A stretch of DNA of 64,000 nucleotides from Cristatella mucedo (Eukaryota > Bryozoa > Phylactolaemata > Cristatellidae): positions 554,501 through 618,500 of the forward strand of contig WPIO01000161.1 in assembly GCA_009760855.2 (NCBI GenBank), written 5' to 3'. A model generated the notes under the pieces. It was not told the DNA's origin and did no database searches. It was given only the letters and a program-made list of their open reading frames with translations. A program made the position numbers and the translations under genes. Shown piece by piece: positions 19,092-31,979 of the stretch (the first letter of the stretch is position 1; every line of letters starts with the position of its first letter).

Positions 19092-22000
19092 ATTATGTCA
19101 CTATAGGAGCATGCTATCTGTTACCCTTTCATTTGTAACACGTCCTGCAAGATTATGGGTCGGTCAGTTTCTTCTAGCCAGTCTGAATGCGGTTCCGGCT
19201 GTTATCTGTCACCCTGAAAGCATCACAAAGTGGTCTAATCTTCTTAGGTCGTCAGCATTCGGTATCACAGATCGCAGGTTGAACTTGCAGTGCACCGAGA
19301 TGTTTATCTTTTGCATTTAGTGCTAGTGTACGGGTCTTTTACAGGAACGTGCAATCGATGTGTAATTTCAGCTATTGGCTTGGCCATGTATAGGTACTTT
19401 TTAAATTTTAGCCTTTGGTTGTGATCAATATATGATGCATTTTAATAAAAGGCATAACTACAAATGAAAAGCAACTCTCGAAGGTGAAATTATAGCATAG
19501 GAATAAATATTTGCTCTGAATTACTGCAAAGCAGATCCCATTCAAGAAACGAGTGAACCTAACCATAATATTGTGTCAGTACTTTTGCAAGCTTCATTAT
19601 ACCCACGATCATGTTTGGCTGATTCCAAATAATTTTCCTCGTTTGTGGTGTTGTCAATGCTTATCAGATTGAGAGCAAATGCAGACACTTGATGGCTGCT
19701 CCATTCATGAAGTCAGCCAATTACTTAAACGATATTTGTCTAACAATGAATAAGGCCGATGGGCCATCACGAGATCGTATAATTAATTAGACACATTGAG
19801 TATATTATGATATTGTATAGGATAGATAAGAGACACTTTAGCATCACTGACCTCAGCAGTAGTCAAACTAATTTTTCTATTCAACCAAGTACTGCTAGGT
19901 TTGAGGATGTCAGTTGCACATCGACTCGTGTAACCATCTTAAGTCGAATGCAAGAGTCTAGTGTAAGAGTCGAGACCGTAAATGGTCAAACTGTGTAGCT
20001 GCAGCTGAAGGGGCTAGGCTTAATCTTGATCTCGGCTAATTATGTGGCTAGGATTTTTTGTCCCAGCCATCGCCAGCCAGGTCGTTTGGTGTGCTGCCAC
20101 CATTTGTCCGTTACCCTGGTAGTAGATCCGTTCGTAATAGTTAATTGTCAGTGAATTCAGCTAGGCAAGTGCACCAAAGACAGGCTAGAGTGTCGATTTT
20201 GAGTGATCTATGTACAGTCTCAAACTACCTTACGTTTTGAGCTTGTGGATCAGCTAATCCTATCATTCAGTCAAGATCTTGCCGATCTAGCTATCTGGAA
20301 TTTTGTATCAGACTATTGCTCCAAAGCGTTTGTACGATGAAAAGCGGGGCGCCTACGCATAGTGGCTGGTGTGGCAACTGTTGCGTTGCGCTATTGAAAT
20401 ACTCTCAAGGTCCTATTTCGGTTTTTGAATATTTGTTCCAGGTCCTCGCTTATTTTGCGGCCGCCTAGCTGCAGAACTCTTGGTTTTAGGCTGCCACTCA
20501 GACCACACCACTCAGCAAGGACGAAGTGAAGTGGTAAGGAGTCCATATTCTAGTTAGTTCCGGCGTAATACAGTTCAGACTGTGGCCGTGATAGGCGGCT
20601 GCCACCACTGCTTAATGCACGTGGCATTTTTTGGGTACCTTCATAACCATTGGGAAATTGTGATCAGAGCTCTTGCAGTAATTGGATGAGAGGATGGTTA
20701 CAGCTATGCCGTGCCCGGCAGCGCTGGTGGTGTCGACTGGGTTTGTCATGCTGTTTCTAGGCTTTGTATTAAGGCGTTCAGCACGGTACTGAGGAGGCAG
20801 AAGGCCATGTACAAAGTGGTGCTTTGCCTCTTGAACGAGAGCTGGAGACGAGTGACTGCTCGGCTGGTCAGTATTTCAGTCGGCCTTTGACCAATCTCTA
20901 GCCACTGCTGCTACTTTGCATCGAGCCACTCACTTCCGTTGGCCATTGCTACTATGCATAGCAACAACAAAGTAGTGGTTCTTATCGTACGGCGGCGCAC
21001 ATGCCTTTTCAAAACGATTCATTGGGCTCTCGTGCGTGTGTTATAATGCCAATTTTCTTTTGCCAGTCATCTAGTTCATGTCGTGATGAGCTGGAGACGA
21101 GCCTGTTGGATAATGGGTCGAATCGTAGTGCCAGTGGTTGTGATCGTAATTATTTTGCATCCAAGTATGCTTTTGTTATGAGCTAAGCTTCAATTGATCG
21201 TTCAAGCGATGCACGACTCCGTTAGATTGCTCCTCGTCGGCCAAAATCTGTTCATCGGCCAAAGCGAAATTGACTTGCTGGCATGCATCATGCATCTACA
21301 GCTTCTATCTACTTGCTGAATGTCCACCTGCTGATCAGGTTCAACTTATCCTGCCCTGCATTTGCAGTTGTCTAGTCATTCTGGAAAATCTGCAGTCATT
21401 CATTTACTGGCAACGCCAGTTCAGATATCCGGATCACAGTTTCCTTCATGCCGTCCCTTCCCAGCAGTTGTTTGCTGTCCAACAGGGAATACTTTACTTT
21501 GCCCACATCCCCAATTTAATCCTTCCATGCGGTCCTGCTGCCATTTAGCGCACGGTCTTCCTGCCATACTTCTGTGCACCGAGGCATCATCCTGCAAAAA
21601 GCGACCGCCTCCTGGATTAATGTGAACGAAGGCATTGGCCCAGCCACTGTTGAGGGAGGAGAGGCTTTTGTCCACACAAGTCAGTGCGAGACATCTATTT
21701 TGATGCATGATGCACACGGTGCAATCATGCTGCAACCATAAATACCCCAGCTCAGGCTTGTTATTCTTCGTTTTAATCTCTATTCGTGTGGGCGTCTCCC
21801 TTTCTCTCTGTAACGCCCGCGAAAGCTCCAAGGATGGCTAAAGGACTGGCAATGCTCATGGAGCGCAGCAAGTGGATATCTGTATGTGGATCTTTTTGGA
21901 GCATCCAGTAACCAGCAGCAGCCATCTTTTAGAGCAGAGAAAATGTGTTGAGCACAGTAGAATACGAGACGAGTTGGAGCAGCTAGCAGCATGTAAATCC

Positions 22001-22197
22001 CAGTGAATGACAGCAGGAAAGGTGACAGAACTGACAGTGGTTGAACAGATTTCTGCACCTGGATGTGGAAGCGAGCTCTGCGGCCTGAGACCGGCAGAGA
22101 GAAAAATGATCAGTCACCAACAGACTTTAAAACAAAAGTCACGAGAAGATCTGAAATAATCACAAGGTTGATTCCTTTTTCCATTTTGCTTAGCTAG
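19092..22197. other. Interval without a recognised gene
   Basis: No exon-like segment with a recognisable motif was seen on either strand. The open frame at 21421-21831 (-, 136 codons) has no known domain. An AATAAA near 19443 could serve TERT polyadenylation, but this is not proven. Confidence 0.5.
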
Positions 22198-22278
22198 ATA
22201 ATTATAATAATATAATAATAATGCACTTGATAAAGCGCCCTCAGAGAACTCAATCTCTTTCTAGGCGCTTTACAGATG
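22198..22278 (-). mobile_element. LINE-A copy 4, 3' end only
   Basis: It contains only the (TAA)n tail and the terminal hairpin (GCGCCCTCAGAGAACTCAAT), read on -. It is a very short 5' truncation. Confidence 0.8.
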
Positions 22279-22549
22279 GCAAAGCATAGCTGTGGCAGTC
22301 CTCACAGATCCGAGTGAGAGCTCGGACTCTTATCTGCTTTTCGACCGCTGGGTGCAGCAACTCCTTTAGCATGAGAAATACGTGGCCAAATTTCTTGGTG
22401 CTTTGCATAATGAAAGATAATTGCACAGTGCAAGATACTGAGCTCGTGTCGTCTAGCCTGTAGTCTAGGCTTTAGGGTTTCAGCAACTGTCTGTAGTTGC
22501 ATCACTGGATCGCAGGAATCTTGTCCAGGATGTTGGTTAAAAGATAAAT

Positions 22550-22660
22550 ACTGGCTGATTTAGCAGCCTCTTTTTGAACCGCGATAGAAGAGCCTTAGAG
22601 GCTATCACCGCCACGTGCAGGGGCAAGGATTCGAACCCACAACCTCGGACCCGAGTTTGT
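22550..22660 (-). mobile_element. SINE-1 fragment
   Basis: It shows the family segments AGAAGAGCCTTAGAGGCTAT and GGATTCGAACCCACAACCTC. The tRNA-like head is partly lost. Confidence 0.65.
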
Positions 22661-24047
22661 GAAAAGTGAAAACTGTAATTTGTGTCACTATATTCGACTG
22701 CGCCGATGCTCGCAACCAACCATATGAAGTGGAGATGATTTTAACAATCATTCCCGTTTGCTGCGTCCCCCATAGGCTACACTTGCGATTAAAACCAGCC
22801 ACTTACTACAGCTATCAACTGACGTTCGAAAATTGTACCAATCCTCCGATTCGCATGTTTCTTGCCGTGCTCGTCTTGATTGTGTAAGAGTTTTTGTAGC
22901 TGAAGAGATTCGTGAGAGATTCAAAGTATTTGCCCTTCAGTATACATGCACTATTGGAAATTAAATGAAAAATTCTACGACCACCATTAAACGTGACCGG
23001 TGAGAATAGCAATGAAGGACTGTTATAGTAGCAGCACTTCACGACAGTAGCTTAGGAAAGTGTACACTCGAAAGCTGCTGTAGCTGCTACCAGGGCCTCG
23101 TTAATTTCCAATAACATCTATTATAATATATATATAATAATTTATTGTGTGATTATTTTTTTAATTAAATTGATAAATAATTTATTATTTAATAATTATA
23201 TAATCTATATTATAACCTCATCCATTATAGGTATTATACGTTTTTTGAAGGTAAAAGGGCAGATAAGTTCCTGACCTCATGCCAGGCTTTTTAAGGTCAA
23301 GTTTTAAGCTATCCATACCAAATCCTGGCTACACCCTCGGTCGGGATGAGCACTGCTCGAAACATTGGCCAGCTTCGACTAAGGTTTTACATAGATTGTG
23401 ACATCGTGCCCTCTGCCTTGCGAAGCATGGCTTTTCGTAAGATCTCGGGCATACTACTGTTAAACCGATAGTCGTCATGAGCATCCTTTTGTCAAGCTGG
23501 TAGTGTTTTTAAATCGCAGTACTGTGCCAGTACTCTCTCGGAGTCAGCAAGGATATCGACTGATGCAACGTCTCAGCTAACTACTCTCAGCCATCAGGAC
23601 GTATGATGTTCACTGGCTGATCGATCTGTTTGTAGCTGCCCGTGGTTGCTGCTGCCATGAAGCATGCCTGTTCGGAAGCTCACATGAGCACGAGCGTAGA
23701 GACTGGCGTCCACCGGAGAGCTCTCACTTAACCAAGGCGGTTCACAAGCAGATATCACATCACACAGGCAGTAGCTTGGATTTAAGCAAATGCCTGCACT
23801 GCTGCTGGCAAGATACCATGCTCGAGTACTTCGCACAAGCTGAGCTTGCTTGGAATCCAGATTGCCATGGCCAGCACTGCTGTAAATGCTGCCCCAGAGA
23901 AAACGCGGCAGTGGTTTGTATGGTAAAGCACTGGCTGCTTGTGAAACCTTACAGCACAGCAGCTCTGGCTAGTGGTGATGTACCAGCTTGAAACTGCTGT
24001 TCGGGCCTTGTAGCATAATAAAAGTTATATTTTTTCTGTGTGCCCGC

Positions 24048-24098
<51 letters not shown>

Positions 24099-25404
24099 TG
24101 CACACGTGCGAACTTATGTTTCGGTATGGATATAAATCTCGAATAATGTGAGTTACCTGTAGCCCGGTGTGGGAAAGGTATCCCTTCATCTCATTGCCTG
24201 ACATTAGCACTCTTTGAGTGGACAATTTTGGTATTTTGCTTTTGCAACCAGCCGTCGAATTTTCTGATCTTGTGGTGCAGCGATGCTATTAAATTGCTGA
24301 GTTCACAATGCTGCCCATCTTCAGTGCATTGCAGTATGTCTGCGTTTGACCTGGCAGTTCCTGAGCAACTGAAAAAGGATAAAATGGTTGAAAGCTTTTG
24401 GAAAGCAGCAGTTGATTGAGACTTTAGGGTGCTAATGATGCACTAGATGACCAGGTCAGGATAAGAAAGGGGTGCTCGAATAGGTAAGGAAAGAAACTAT
24501 GAAATTGTGTCGAGTCCAACTGGCAAGGGAGCCAATCAATTTTAAACTTCATTCGCATGATATGAACATGCACTTGGACGTCAGCACGTACAAGCCCATC
24601 GTAAGTTTAAGCAACCAGCCATACTTGCCCGAAGGTTTGTAGCTTTCTTCCTATAATAATCCAGCCTGTACTTATTTTAGGACGTAATACTTAGAATGTG
24701 CATACGTCCCTAGTGAGGGATAAGCATGTTATGCTTTAATGTTTAAATATATTTAATGACCTAGGCTAACAGGAAGTGGCTCCACCAAGATTTGTAACCA
24801 CTTCTTATATGGGCTAGGATGACACGATTCTCGTCCATTCCTCCACAGCAATAACTCGCCATTGACATTGACATGACAGCATTGACACAGAGCCTCAAGT
24901 AAGACATCTGCTGTGATGTAACTAGCCGACAATCTTGCACTTTACGTTTACTCCCAAGCATTCCAAAGGTTTTCAGACCCACTGCTAACATAATATGAAA
25001 CCCCGATAAATCAGTAACTTGGCTATGAATCTATGGCTTTCCGAAAGTAATAAGTTTTAGTATAACCAGCGACCCCTGATAGAAGGATGTCACCATATTT
25101 AATGCCTCGTAAACCATAATGGGATCTAAACGCGTAGCCGTATCTGCAACAAAGGTATGAATTTGGAGTGAAATGGCAACGGTAGACACTTTCTAGATTG
25201 GGCACTTCTATAAGGTCGTTGACCTCATCAGGCTAGCTAATACGGTGTCGTATGTTCATACTGCTGCGTAAGTCTGCCATGAGAGAAGTGCTTATTGCAG
25301 ACTGCTCATGGTCGCCAGCCTATGTTTATATTTACGTGAAATGAACCCCTTTTTTACTTATCTTGTCCGTTTATAGTTTCTTTTTAATACTTAAATACTA
25401 AACC
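22661..25404. other. Interval without a recognised gene
   Basis: It holds an AT-rich block (about 23105-23230) and a (GT)n array (24046-24094). A 63-codon frame at 24228-24419 has no recognised motif. Confidence 0.5.
24046..24094. repeat. (GT)n microsatellite
   Basis: An uninterrupted TG dinucleotide array of about 49 bp. Confidence 0.95.
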
Positions 25405-25409
25405 CTATA

Positions 25410-25592
25410 TCAGTAATGATAATGCACTTGATAAAGCGTCCTCAGAGAACTCAATCTCTTTCTAGGCGCTTTACATTTGCTGCAAAGGGAAATGCAATTG
25501 AATGGCGAGTAATATCATGCTTGATAAACAACATGAATAGCATGGTTAGGGGTGACATGCACAGGGTCAGCATGCAAATGTGGTTACCCTCA
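25410..25592 (-). mobile_element. LINE-A copy 5, 3' UTR fragment
   Basis: The terminal hairpin and the 3' UTR with ATCATGCTTGATAAACAACA and GGTCAGCATGCAAATGTGGT, in reverse orientation. Confidence 0.85.
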
Positions 25593-26715
25593 GACCTAAA
25601 CTCCAAAACCAAAAACCCATTTATTAGCTGAGCGTCGTCTTTTAGCTGCCTGCGGTGCAGGCGGTAAACCGTTTCCAGCAGCTGATTGGGCGGAGGGATA
25701 CAAATGGCCTCTCAGTCACATGATCGTATGGGCGCTGCCTACTGGGCTTTTCTCTGCTACTGGCGAGCCTGAGCGGACGTCTTTTCTTCTCTGTCGCTCG
25801 TGAGTTGTAAGAGATAGGCCGCAACCACCACCGGCCGTGCTTCGACGTCCGCTGAGTTGCGTCCGTCCCACATCTGGTTGGAAAGGTACGTCGCGAGGTT
25901 GCTTTTGGCGCAACCTCCACCGCATAGGCACCTTGCTAGCATTAACACAAGCCAATGCTCTGAGCAATAGCTGCTATTGGCCCGAAACGAGTTGGTCTTG
26001 AGCCCTAGCAACAGCAGTAGTACGCACGAAGGCAATTCTTGGTGCCTTCTGTAGTTTTGCGCTGTTCATAGCACTGCATTCTTAATGTCGCCCGCTCTGC
26101 CGTTACCGCTCGGCACCATACGAGCACCGTTGGCCGCACGCGTTGCGCCGCTGACTGAATAAGTGAGGGTGGCGCAGATATAATGCCACTGTTTCAAGGT
26201 CAAATTTGGATTTTTCCTGCTAGTGCTTTGTATTTGGCCCTGTCGCTTGAAACGGCTGACCGTTTTGCCGACTTCCGGTGTAGTCGCTCGTGGGGCCAGA
26301 GTTGTCTGCTCAGGCGGACAAGCAGCCGGACGTCGCAGAGCCGATTGGGACTGCGTATCCGGCGATGCTCAGGCTCAACAGGGGCAAGCGCGCTTATAGG
26401 AAACAGTAGGCGACTTTAAGCGGCCGTAGGCGAAGCCAACGGCTAGTTGAGGCACCGTCCGCCGTGACGTCGGCTGGCGGCGTCGTCTCCTAGTCGGAAG
26501 GCTCGCGGTGGAAGAAGCAAGTGGTGGGCCGTTTCCAGCCGCCGGGCGAGCGAATGACCGTGGCGTGATCCTATGTACGAATTTAGAGGAAAGAGTAGAC
26601 AACGCCATCATAAATGCAGAAGCGAGAGCAAGCAATAGGGCAAAGCCTCAGACTCCGCAGTCTCAATTTCGTCTGGATTTTAGCCAATGTTTTGCCTGAG
26701 CTTGAATTGATGCTA
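25593..26715. other. Interval without a recognised gene, CpG-rich
   Basis: GC and CpG content rise, and there are overlapping open frames on both strands (25642-26035 on -, 26183-26419 on +, 26375-26635 on -). None shows a motif I recognise. The base composition favours long chance ORFs. Confidence 0.4.
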
Positions 26716-26882
26716 CAGTCGACTCCGCTTATTAGAATGCGCTCGCACCGGCAAATGACCATTCTTCTAGGCGGAGTAATCCCGTATAGGGAGTGAGACT
26801 ATGTAGCTAGAGTAAATATGAGACGCGGCATTGCTGTTCTTATGAGCCAAATACTCAATATTCTTAGACGCGGAGTTGACTT
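26716..26882. mobile_element. MITE with TA target sites (Tc1/mariner/pogo-like)
   Basis: The left end TACAGTCGACTCCGC and the reverse complement of the right end, TAAAGTCAACTCCGC, agree at 13 of 15 positions and are flanked by TA on both sides. At 167 bp it is too short to encode a transposase. An internal AGGCGGAGTAATCCCGTAT block recalls the terminal motif. Confidence 0.6.
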
Positions 26883-26886
26883 TACG

Positions 26887-26995
26887 TACTTATGCGTGCT
26901 GACGCTGTGCTGCCACTAATTACCTTTGCATTCTGACCCTGCATATCCCCTTTGTCATGTTATCCTTGTTGGCATTGAGCACGCTGTCACTAGCC
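26887..26995 (+). mobile_element. LINE-A copy 6, 3' UTR fragment
   Basis: It matches the 3' UTR (TTATGCGTGCTGAC.., then TTTGCATTCTGACCCTG) but has neither hairpin nor tail. It directly abuts the MITE. Confidence 0.65.
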
Positions 26996-29067
26996 ACATT
27001 ACATGTTTTGGCAGCACCCTCACGGCATCGAATTCGCACTTCGCCACGCTCAGCACTCATTCTTGCGTAAGCGTGAGGTCTCGAAGAAAATAGAAAAAGG
27101 ATATACTACGCAGGTAAAGTTTTCGAACATTTCAGATTTTTCAATTATTCTCCGCGTTTTTTAGTGGCGGTACTAATGGCTTCAGACACCCTAAAGTGAA
27201 ATGTGTCGTAAATGCATAGTAAATTTCGTAGGCGAGCCTCGTCAAGTCTCCGTCAACTCTTTCTTGCACTGAATGTCAGCACTGTGATTTAGCCACAACA
27301 CTTACATACTACGTGCTGCACAGTATACAGTATTACGTACACAGTATTACGTATACTATGTAAATAGCTTTTTTTTGGGTGAATATTACAGGTCAATTGT
27401 ATGAAACAAGAAGTTTTTTCTACGAGTTTATTACAGAAGTACAAGTTTTCAAATTCCGTTAAATGTAATCAATTTCGTGGTAAACACTTCTAACGCCGAA
27501 GGCTCGGCGGGGTAGGCTTGACCTGCCGCTTACCTAGCGGCGTAGCCTAGCGCCTAATGCAGTTCGGTGCGCGCCTACGCCCAATAAGCTGGCCGCCACG
27601 AAACGAGCGTTTCTGGCGCTGACCTGCTTACCGTTACTAAAGGGGGTCGTGAGTCCGCAACGTGAATTGGAAAACGAGACACACAAATTGGGGATTTTAC
27701 TGAGCTTTATTCGCAAGCGAACAAAGTCGCTGCGCGTCTAGTTCAGCTTTATCTCCACACTCCTCGCACGCTCTCGACAGCACAAACACTCTCGCGGAGG
27801 AAACACGTCTCCACACTTAAGCTACTTACGTCTATAATGGGGAACGACCCAAATAGACAGAGCCCGAACCTGAGCCTAAACCCTAACCGGAGAACTAGGA
27901 CTCCACACACGCCAACTGCGTCTAGCTCGCACCGGCAAATCCTTATGCCGAGGCCGCGTGCTAGCGCTCACACACAAAACACAAAAGAAACACAAAATGC
28001 CAGCTCGGGCGCTATAGACCATACTCGTTGGAGCCCACCGAATCCTCCTAGCGCTGCCTCGTCCTGTTCCGTCCATCTCCGGCGAGCAGCCCGCCCTCCT
28101 CCCTCGCTTTCAGAGAAACCAGTCCGACGGCGTCGAAGCGCAGAGCCGGACCAAAGACCAAAAAGACACCAAGAGCAAGCGTCGCTCGACTGTTTAATAC
28201 TTAGCTGAGACAATGGGGCAAGAGCTTAGTGGTATTGGGCCCGACACCCCGGCCCATTACGGCAAGGAATTAATACCGTCAGTAGGCCACTGGAAGGGCA
28301 CCTCTGTCCAGCTTGAATGGTGGCGAATGTGTTCCAGATGATTCTTTCTTGGAACGAGTGAAGGCGGAGGGTGAGAGGCCAGCCAAAATCAATCAGCAGT
28401 TTCCGCGGGTATCGGACCAATTCTAAAGGCCGAATCGTCACCGCTGATCTCAGCTTCCTGGCTTGCTCTAAAGCTCTTGCTCTCTAACAGCACTGACGCT
28501 CCTCTCTGGCTCACTGCTCCAGGACAAAGGAGTTCTAGCCCGCTTTCGAAGAGCTCTTGTTCGCGCTGAAAATTCAGCCAAGGCCAGCAAAGTGCTACAC
28601 ACTGCTACTTTTTATATGGCTTATATAAACTCAACTGACGCAGAAGCATTGGAGTGTCGTTAAGAATAATTTGTAAATAGTATTTTATTTGATATACAAG
28701 CTGTCTGGTTGTGCCCCAGCGGCGTCACACGGCCCGCGCCATTTCCGCTCAGTCGCACAGCATGATCCAGGCTGCGATGGGTCACGCTCTGCTACGTAGT
28801 GCACTCATTAGGCGTTGCGGCACTGAGCGTTTGGGTCTGGCTGGAGGCAGGACAAGCGGCGGCCGCTTCGCGCCGGAAAACGAACCTCATCAGTATTCAT
28901 TAACTCCAAAACAAACTTCTCTTTTTGCAAACATGTAAGTAACGAGCATGTGAATTATATCCTTAAGTCAAGGTTGTGTTAATTATACTGACTTTGAAGC
29001 ATAGCACGGTCGCACTATACCTCTATAGCGTTACAAGGGATTGCACCAAAAGCAGATAGGTGACTAA
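26996..29067. other. Interval without a recognised gene
   Basis: It holds a GC-rich stretch (27480-28200) with open frames on both strands (27837-28208 +, 27968-28213 -) and no identifiable domain. Nothing supports a gene here. Confidence 0.4.
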
Positions 29068-29905
29068 AGGCGTCACTTGGCCATAATTGGAAATTCGTCG
29101 CTTGGCCACAATTGGAAATTCGTCGCTTGGCCATAATTGGAAATTCGTCGCTTGGCCATAATTGGAAATTCGTCGCTTGGCCATAATTGGAAATTCGTCG
29201 CTTGGCCATAATTGGAAATTCGTCGCTTGGCCATAATTGGAAATTCGTCGCTTGGCCATAATTGGAAATTCGTCGCTTGGCCACAGGAAATTCGTCGCTT
29301 GGCCACAGGAAATTCGTCGCTTGGCCACAGGAAATTCGTCGCTTGGCCACAGGAAATTCGTCGCTTGGCCACAGGAAATTCGTCGCTTGGCCACAGGAAA
29401 TTCGTCGCTTGGCCACAGGAACTTCGTCGCATGGCCACAGGAACTTCGTCGCATGGCCACAGGAACTTCGTCGCATGGCCACAGGAACTTCGTCGCATGG
29501 CCCACAGGAACTTCGTCGCATGGCCACAGGAACTTCGTCGCATGGCCACAGGAACTTCGTCGCATGGCCACAGGAACTTCGTCGCATGGCCACAGGAACT
29601 TCGTCGCATGGCCACAGGAACTTCGTCGCATGGCCACAGGAACTTCGTCGCATGGCCACAGGAACTTCGTCGCATGGCCACAGGAACTTCGTCAGGAACG
29701 TCGTCGCATGGCCACAGGAACTTCGTCGCATGGCCACAGGAACTTCGTCGCATGGCCACAGGAACTTCGTCGCATGGCCACAGGAACTTCGTCGCATGGC
29801 CACAGGAACTTCGTCGCATGGCCACAGGAACTTCGTCGCATGGCCACAGGAACTTCGTCGCATGGCCACAGGAACTTTGTCGCATGGCCACAGGAACTTT
29901 GTCAG
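29068..29905. repeat. Minisatellite, 25-nt then 22-nt units
   Basis: About eight 25-nt units with core CTTGGCCATAATTGGAAATT come first. Six 22-nt units with CTTGGCCACAGGAAATT follow, then about twenty-two 22-nt units with CATGGCCACAGGAACTT. One unit near 29690-29700 is truncated, one has an extra C near 29502, and the last two end CTTTGTC. Because 22 is not a multiple of 3 all frames are cycled, so the ORFs of 200-310 codons on both strands are by-products. Confidence 0.97.
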
Positions 29906-30105
29906 AGTACACCAGGCTAATAGGTGTGACTTTGTTGAGTTACGCAAGGAATTATTTGTACTTTTTTTGGAGATAAACGCGATTTGTTCTATACCAATTC
30001 ATACGCCTTCGTTCATGGTAACGATGGTTCCGGCAGCCGTTCCTCGCGTTCAACTACGTCATGCTGAACCAACTCCAATACTCTGCTTGCACCCTGTGCC
30101 AAAAC

Positions 30106-30180
30106 GAGTCTCCCACTGAGATAGGACCTGAACTGGCACTGCTCTGCCAATAGTTCAGGTCCTATCTCAGTGGGAGACTC
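30106..30180. repeat. Perfect 29-bp inverted repeat at a LINE 5' junction
   Basis: The arms 30106-30134 and 30152-30180 are exact reverse complements, separated by 17 nt. The right arm is the LINE-A segment encoding FRSYLSGRL. The left arm is an inverted copy of it joined to unrelated DNA. Confidence 0.93.
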
Positions 30181-31415
30181 CAGAGTATTGCCGTGAATGG
30201 ACAAAGATCATTTGAGGTTCCTCTGAAATATGTGGTACCTCAGGGCTCCGTGATGGGTCCGGTTCTTTTCACGATTTATACTCTCCCTCTTGATGATGTG
30301 ATTGCCAAGCACAATCTAGGCTTTCACTTCTATGCGGATGACACTCATTTGTTCCTCTGCTTTGATCCCTCCCAGCCTTAGAGCACCTAAAAATCTTCCA
30401 ACTCACTTGCTGCATGTATTGATGACATCGCACATAGATGGCAGCAAATTTTCTAAAACTAAACGATGATAAAACTAACTTACTAGTTATGGGAAAACCC
30501 AGTGTAATTCAGAAATTGGAAAGGTTAACGCTCAAAATTGGCTCTGCCAGCATATCTCCAGCTAAATCAGCTCGAAATCTAGGGGTCATATTCCAAAGCG
30601 ACCTTTCGTTAGACGACCATATCAGCTCCACAGTCAAATCTGCCTATTTTCAGCTTCATCACATTGCTAAAATTTGGGCTTGTTTAGATAAGGACACCAC
30701 GTCCAAGTTGGTCCACGCATTTGTGACATCCCGTCTTGACTTCTGCAACTCACTGCTTACTGGCCCACCAGCATGTGCTGGTGCAAAACTCCGCAGCTAG
30801 GCTTGTCTGTCGTGAGCGTCGCAGTTGCCACACTACACCACTTCTCGCCGACCTGCACTGGCTCCCAGTCAAGCAGCGGATTGACTTCAACGTTTTGTCG
30901 CTCACTCTTATGTCACTCCATTCTTTGGCTCCAGCCTATCTCTCAGATATACTCCCCCATCAGGCCAAGCATCGTACCACCTGCTTTTCGGAATACAACA
31001 GTCTACCAATACCTCGTACAAATCTCAAATCCTTTGGAGACCGTGCATTTAGTTCGTATGCTCCCAAAACCTGGAACTCCCTCCCGACCTGTGCCAGAAC
31101 ATCCCCTGACCTGACCACATTTAAAAAGAACTTACAAACGCCTATTTAGGATAGCATTTAGTGGGTCCATGTAATTTGTCCTTGATATCTGTCCTTATGC
31201 GTGCCGCCACTGTGCATGCTGCCACTAACCATATTTGTATGCTGACCCTGTGCATGTCGCCCCTAACCATGTTATTCATTTTGCTCGTTTATCAGGCATG
31301 ATATTACTCACCATTCAATTGCATTTCCCTTTGCAGTAAATTTAAAGTGCCTGGAGAGAGATTGAGTTCTCTGAGGGTGCTTTATCAAGTGCAGTGTTAT
31401 TGTATTATTATTTTT
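30147..31415 (+). mobile_element. LINE-A copy 7, RT motif B to 3' end
   Basis: It reads VPQGSVMGPVLFTIYTLPL, FHFYADDTHLFL, AANFLKLNDDKTNLLVMGKP and the C-terminal LADLHWLPVKQR block, then the 3' UTR, terminal hairpin and short tail. Several frames are interrupted. Its 5' end is the inverted repeat described separately. Confidence 0.9.
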
Positions 31416-31475
31416 AACGCCCTTTTTTTCATAGTGTTACTAGCATTCCTATTAATTTTGTTAGGTCACGATTGG

Positions 31476-31760
31476 TTATTTTTTCGTTACTAGCATACGA
31501 ATTGAATTCAAATGCATAGCAATATCTCCGGCCCTCCACCTTCTTTTGCTGTTAATTCGATAAAGCACGATTCGTGTCTTTTTTAAATAGTCACGTATAA
31601 ACTCTCCACCTCTTATGCCCAGGTAGCCAGCAGACTCTTTAGTCTTTCCATTCACCCTGTGATGCTCTTCCACCTCCATCTTTTTTTGTTCTTCTTTCTT
31701 GTTTTGCTGGATTTCTTTGGATGCTTCAAAGTGAAGGAATTGTCCGTGGCTTTTTTGCAT
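31476..31760 (-). pseudogene. PD-(D/E)XK nuclease-like copy 1 (94-codon frame)
   Basis: A Lys/Glu-rich N-terminal stretch (KKEEQKKMEVEEHHRVNGK) is followed by ESAGYLGIRGGEFIRDYLKK and RAGDIAMHLNSIRMLV, then a stop before the place where E-x-K would fall. It is recognised as a member of the family by alignment with the copies at 32887, 37370 and 41445. The GEF/RDYL helix and AGD are kept; the third catalytic element is lost. Upstream codons in another frame reach about 31912. Confidence 0.55.
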
Positions 31761-31927
31761 AGTTCCGTAAAAAATCCCGTTCGCCCCGGCCTGGTGGGCG
31801 CCGCGTCTCTCTCGATGCGATAATCATGCATAAATTGTAAGCGAATATCATTATTTGCAGCATTGTCCCTTAACGGCAAGAACGAGGGGAAAGTAGCCTC
31901 CACGAAGGCCACCGAACTGGCTAAGTG

Positions 31928-31968
31928 TTAAAATCCATAAAAATATATGTTAAAATCCATAAAAATAT
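31928..31968. repeat. Tandem duplication of about 20 bp
   Basis: TTAAAATCCATAAAAATATA occurs twice in succession. Confidence 0.85.
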
Positions 31969-31979
31969 ATCAGGCCGTT

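Noticed and set aside
29068-29905. CRISPR-like array
   Set aside because: Units are contiguous with no unique spacers, and the context is eukaryotic.
29015-30119. Open frames of 200-310 codons on both strands
   Set aside because: They arise from a 22-nt minisatellite without stop codons in any phase; they share no start context and no domain.
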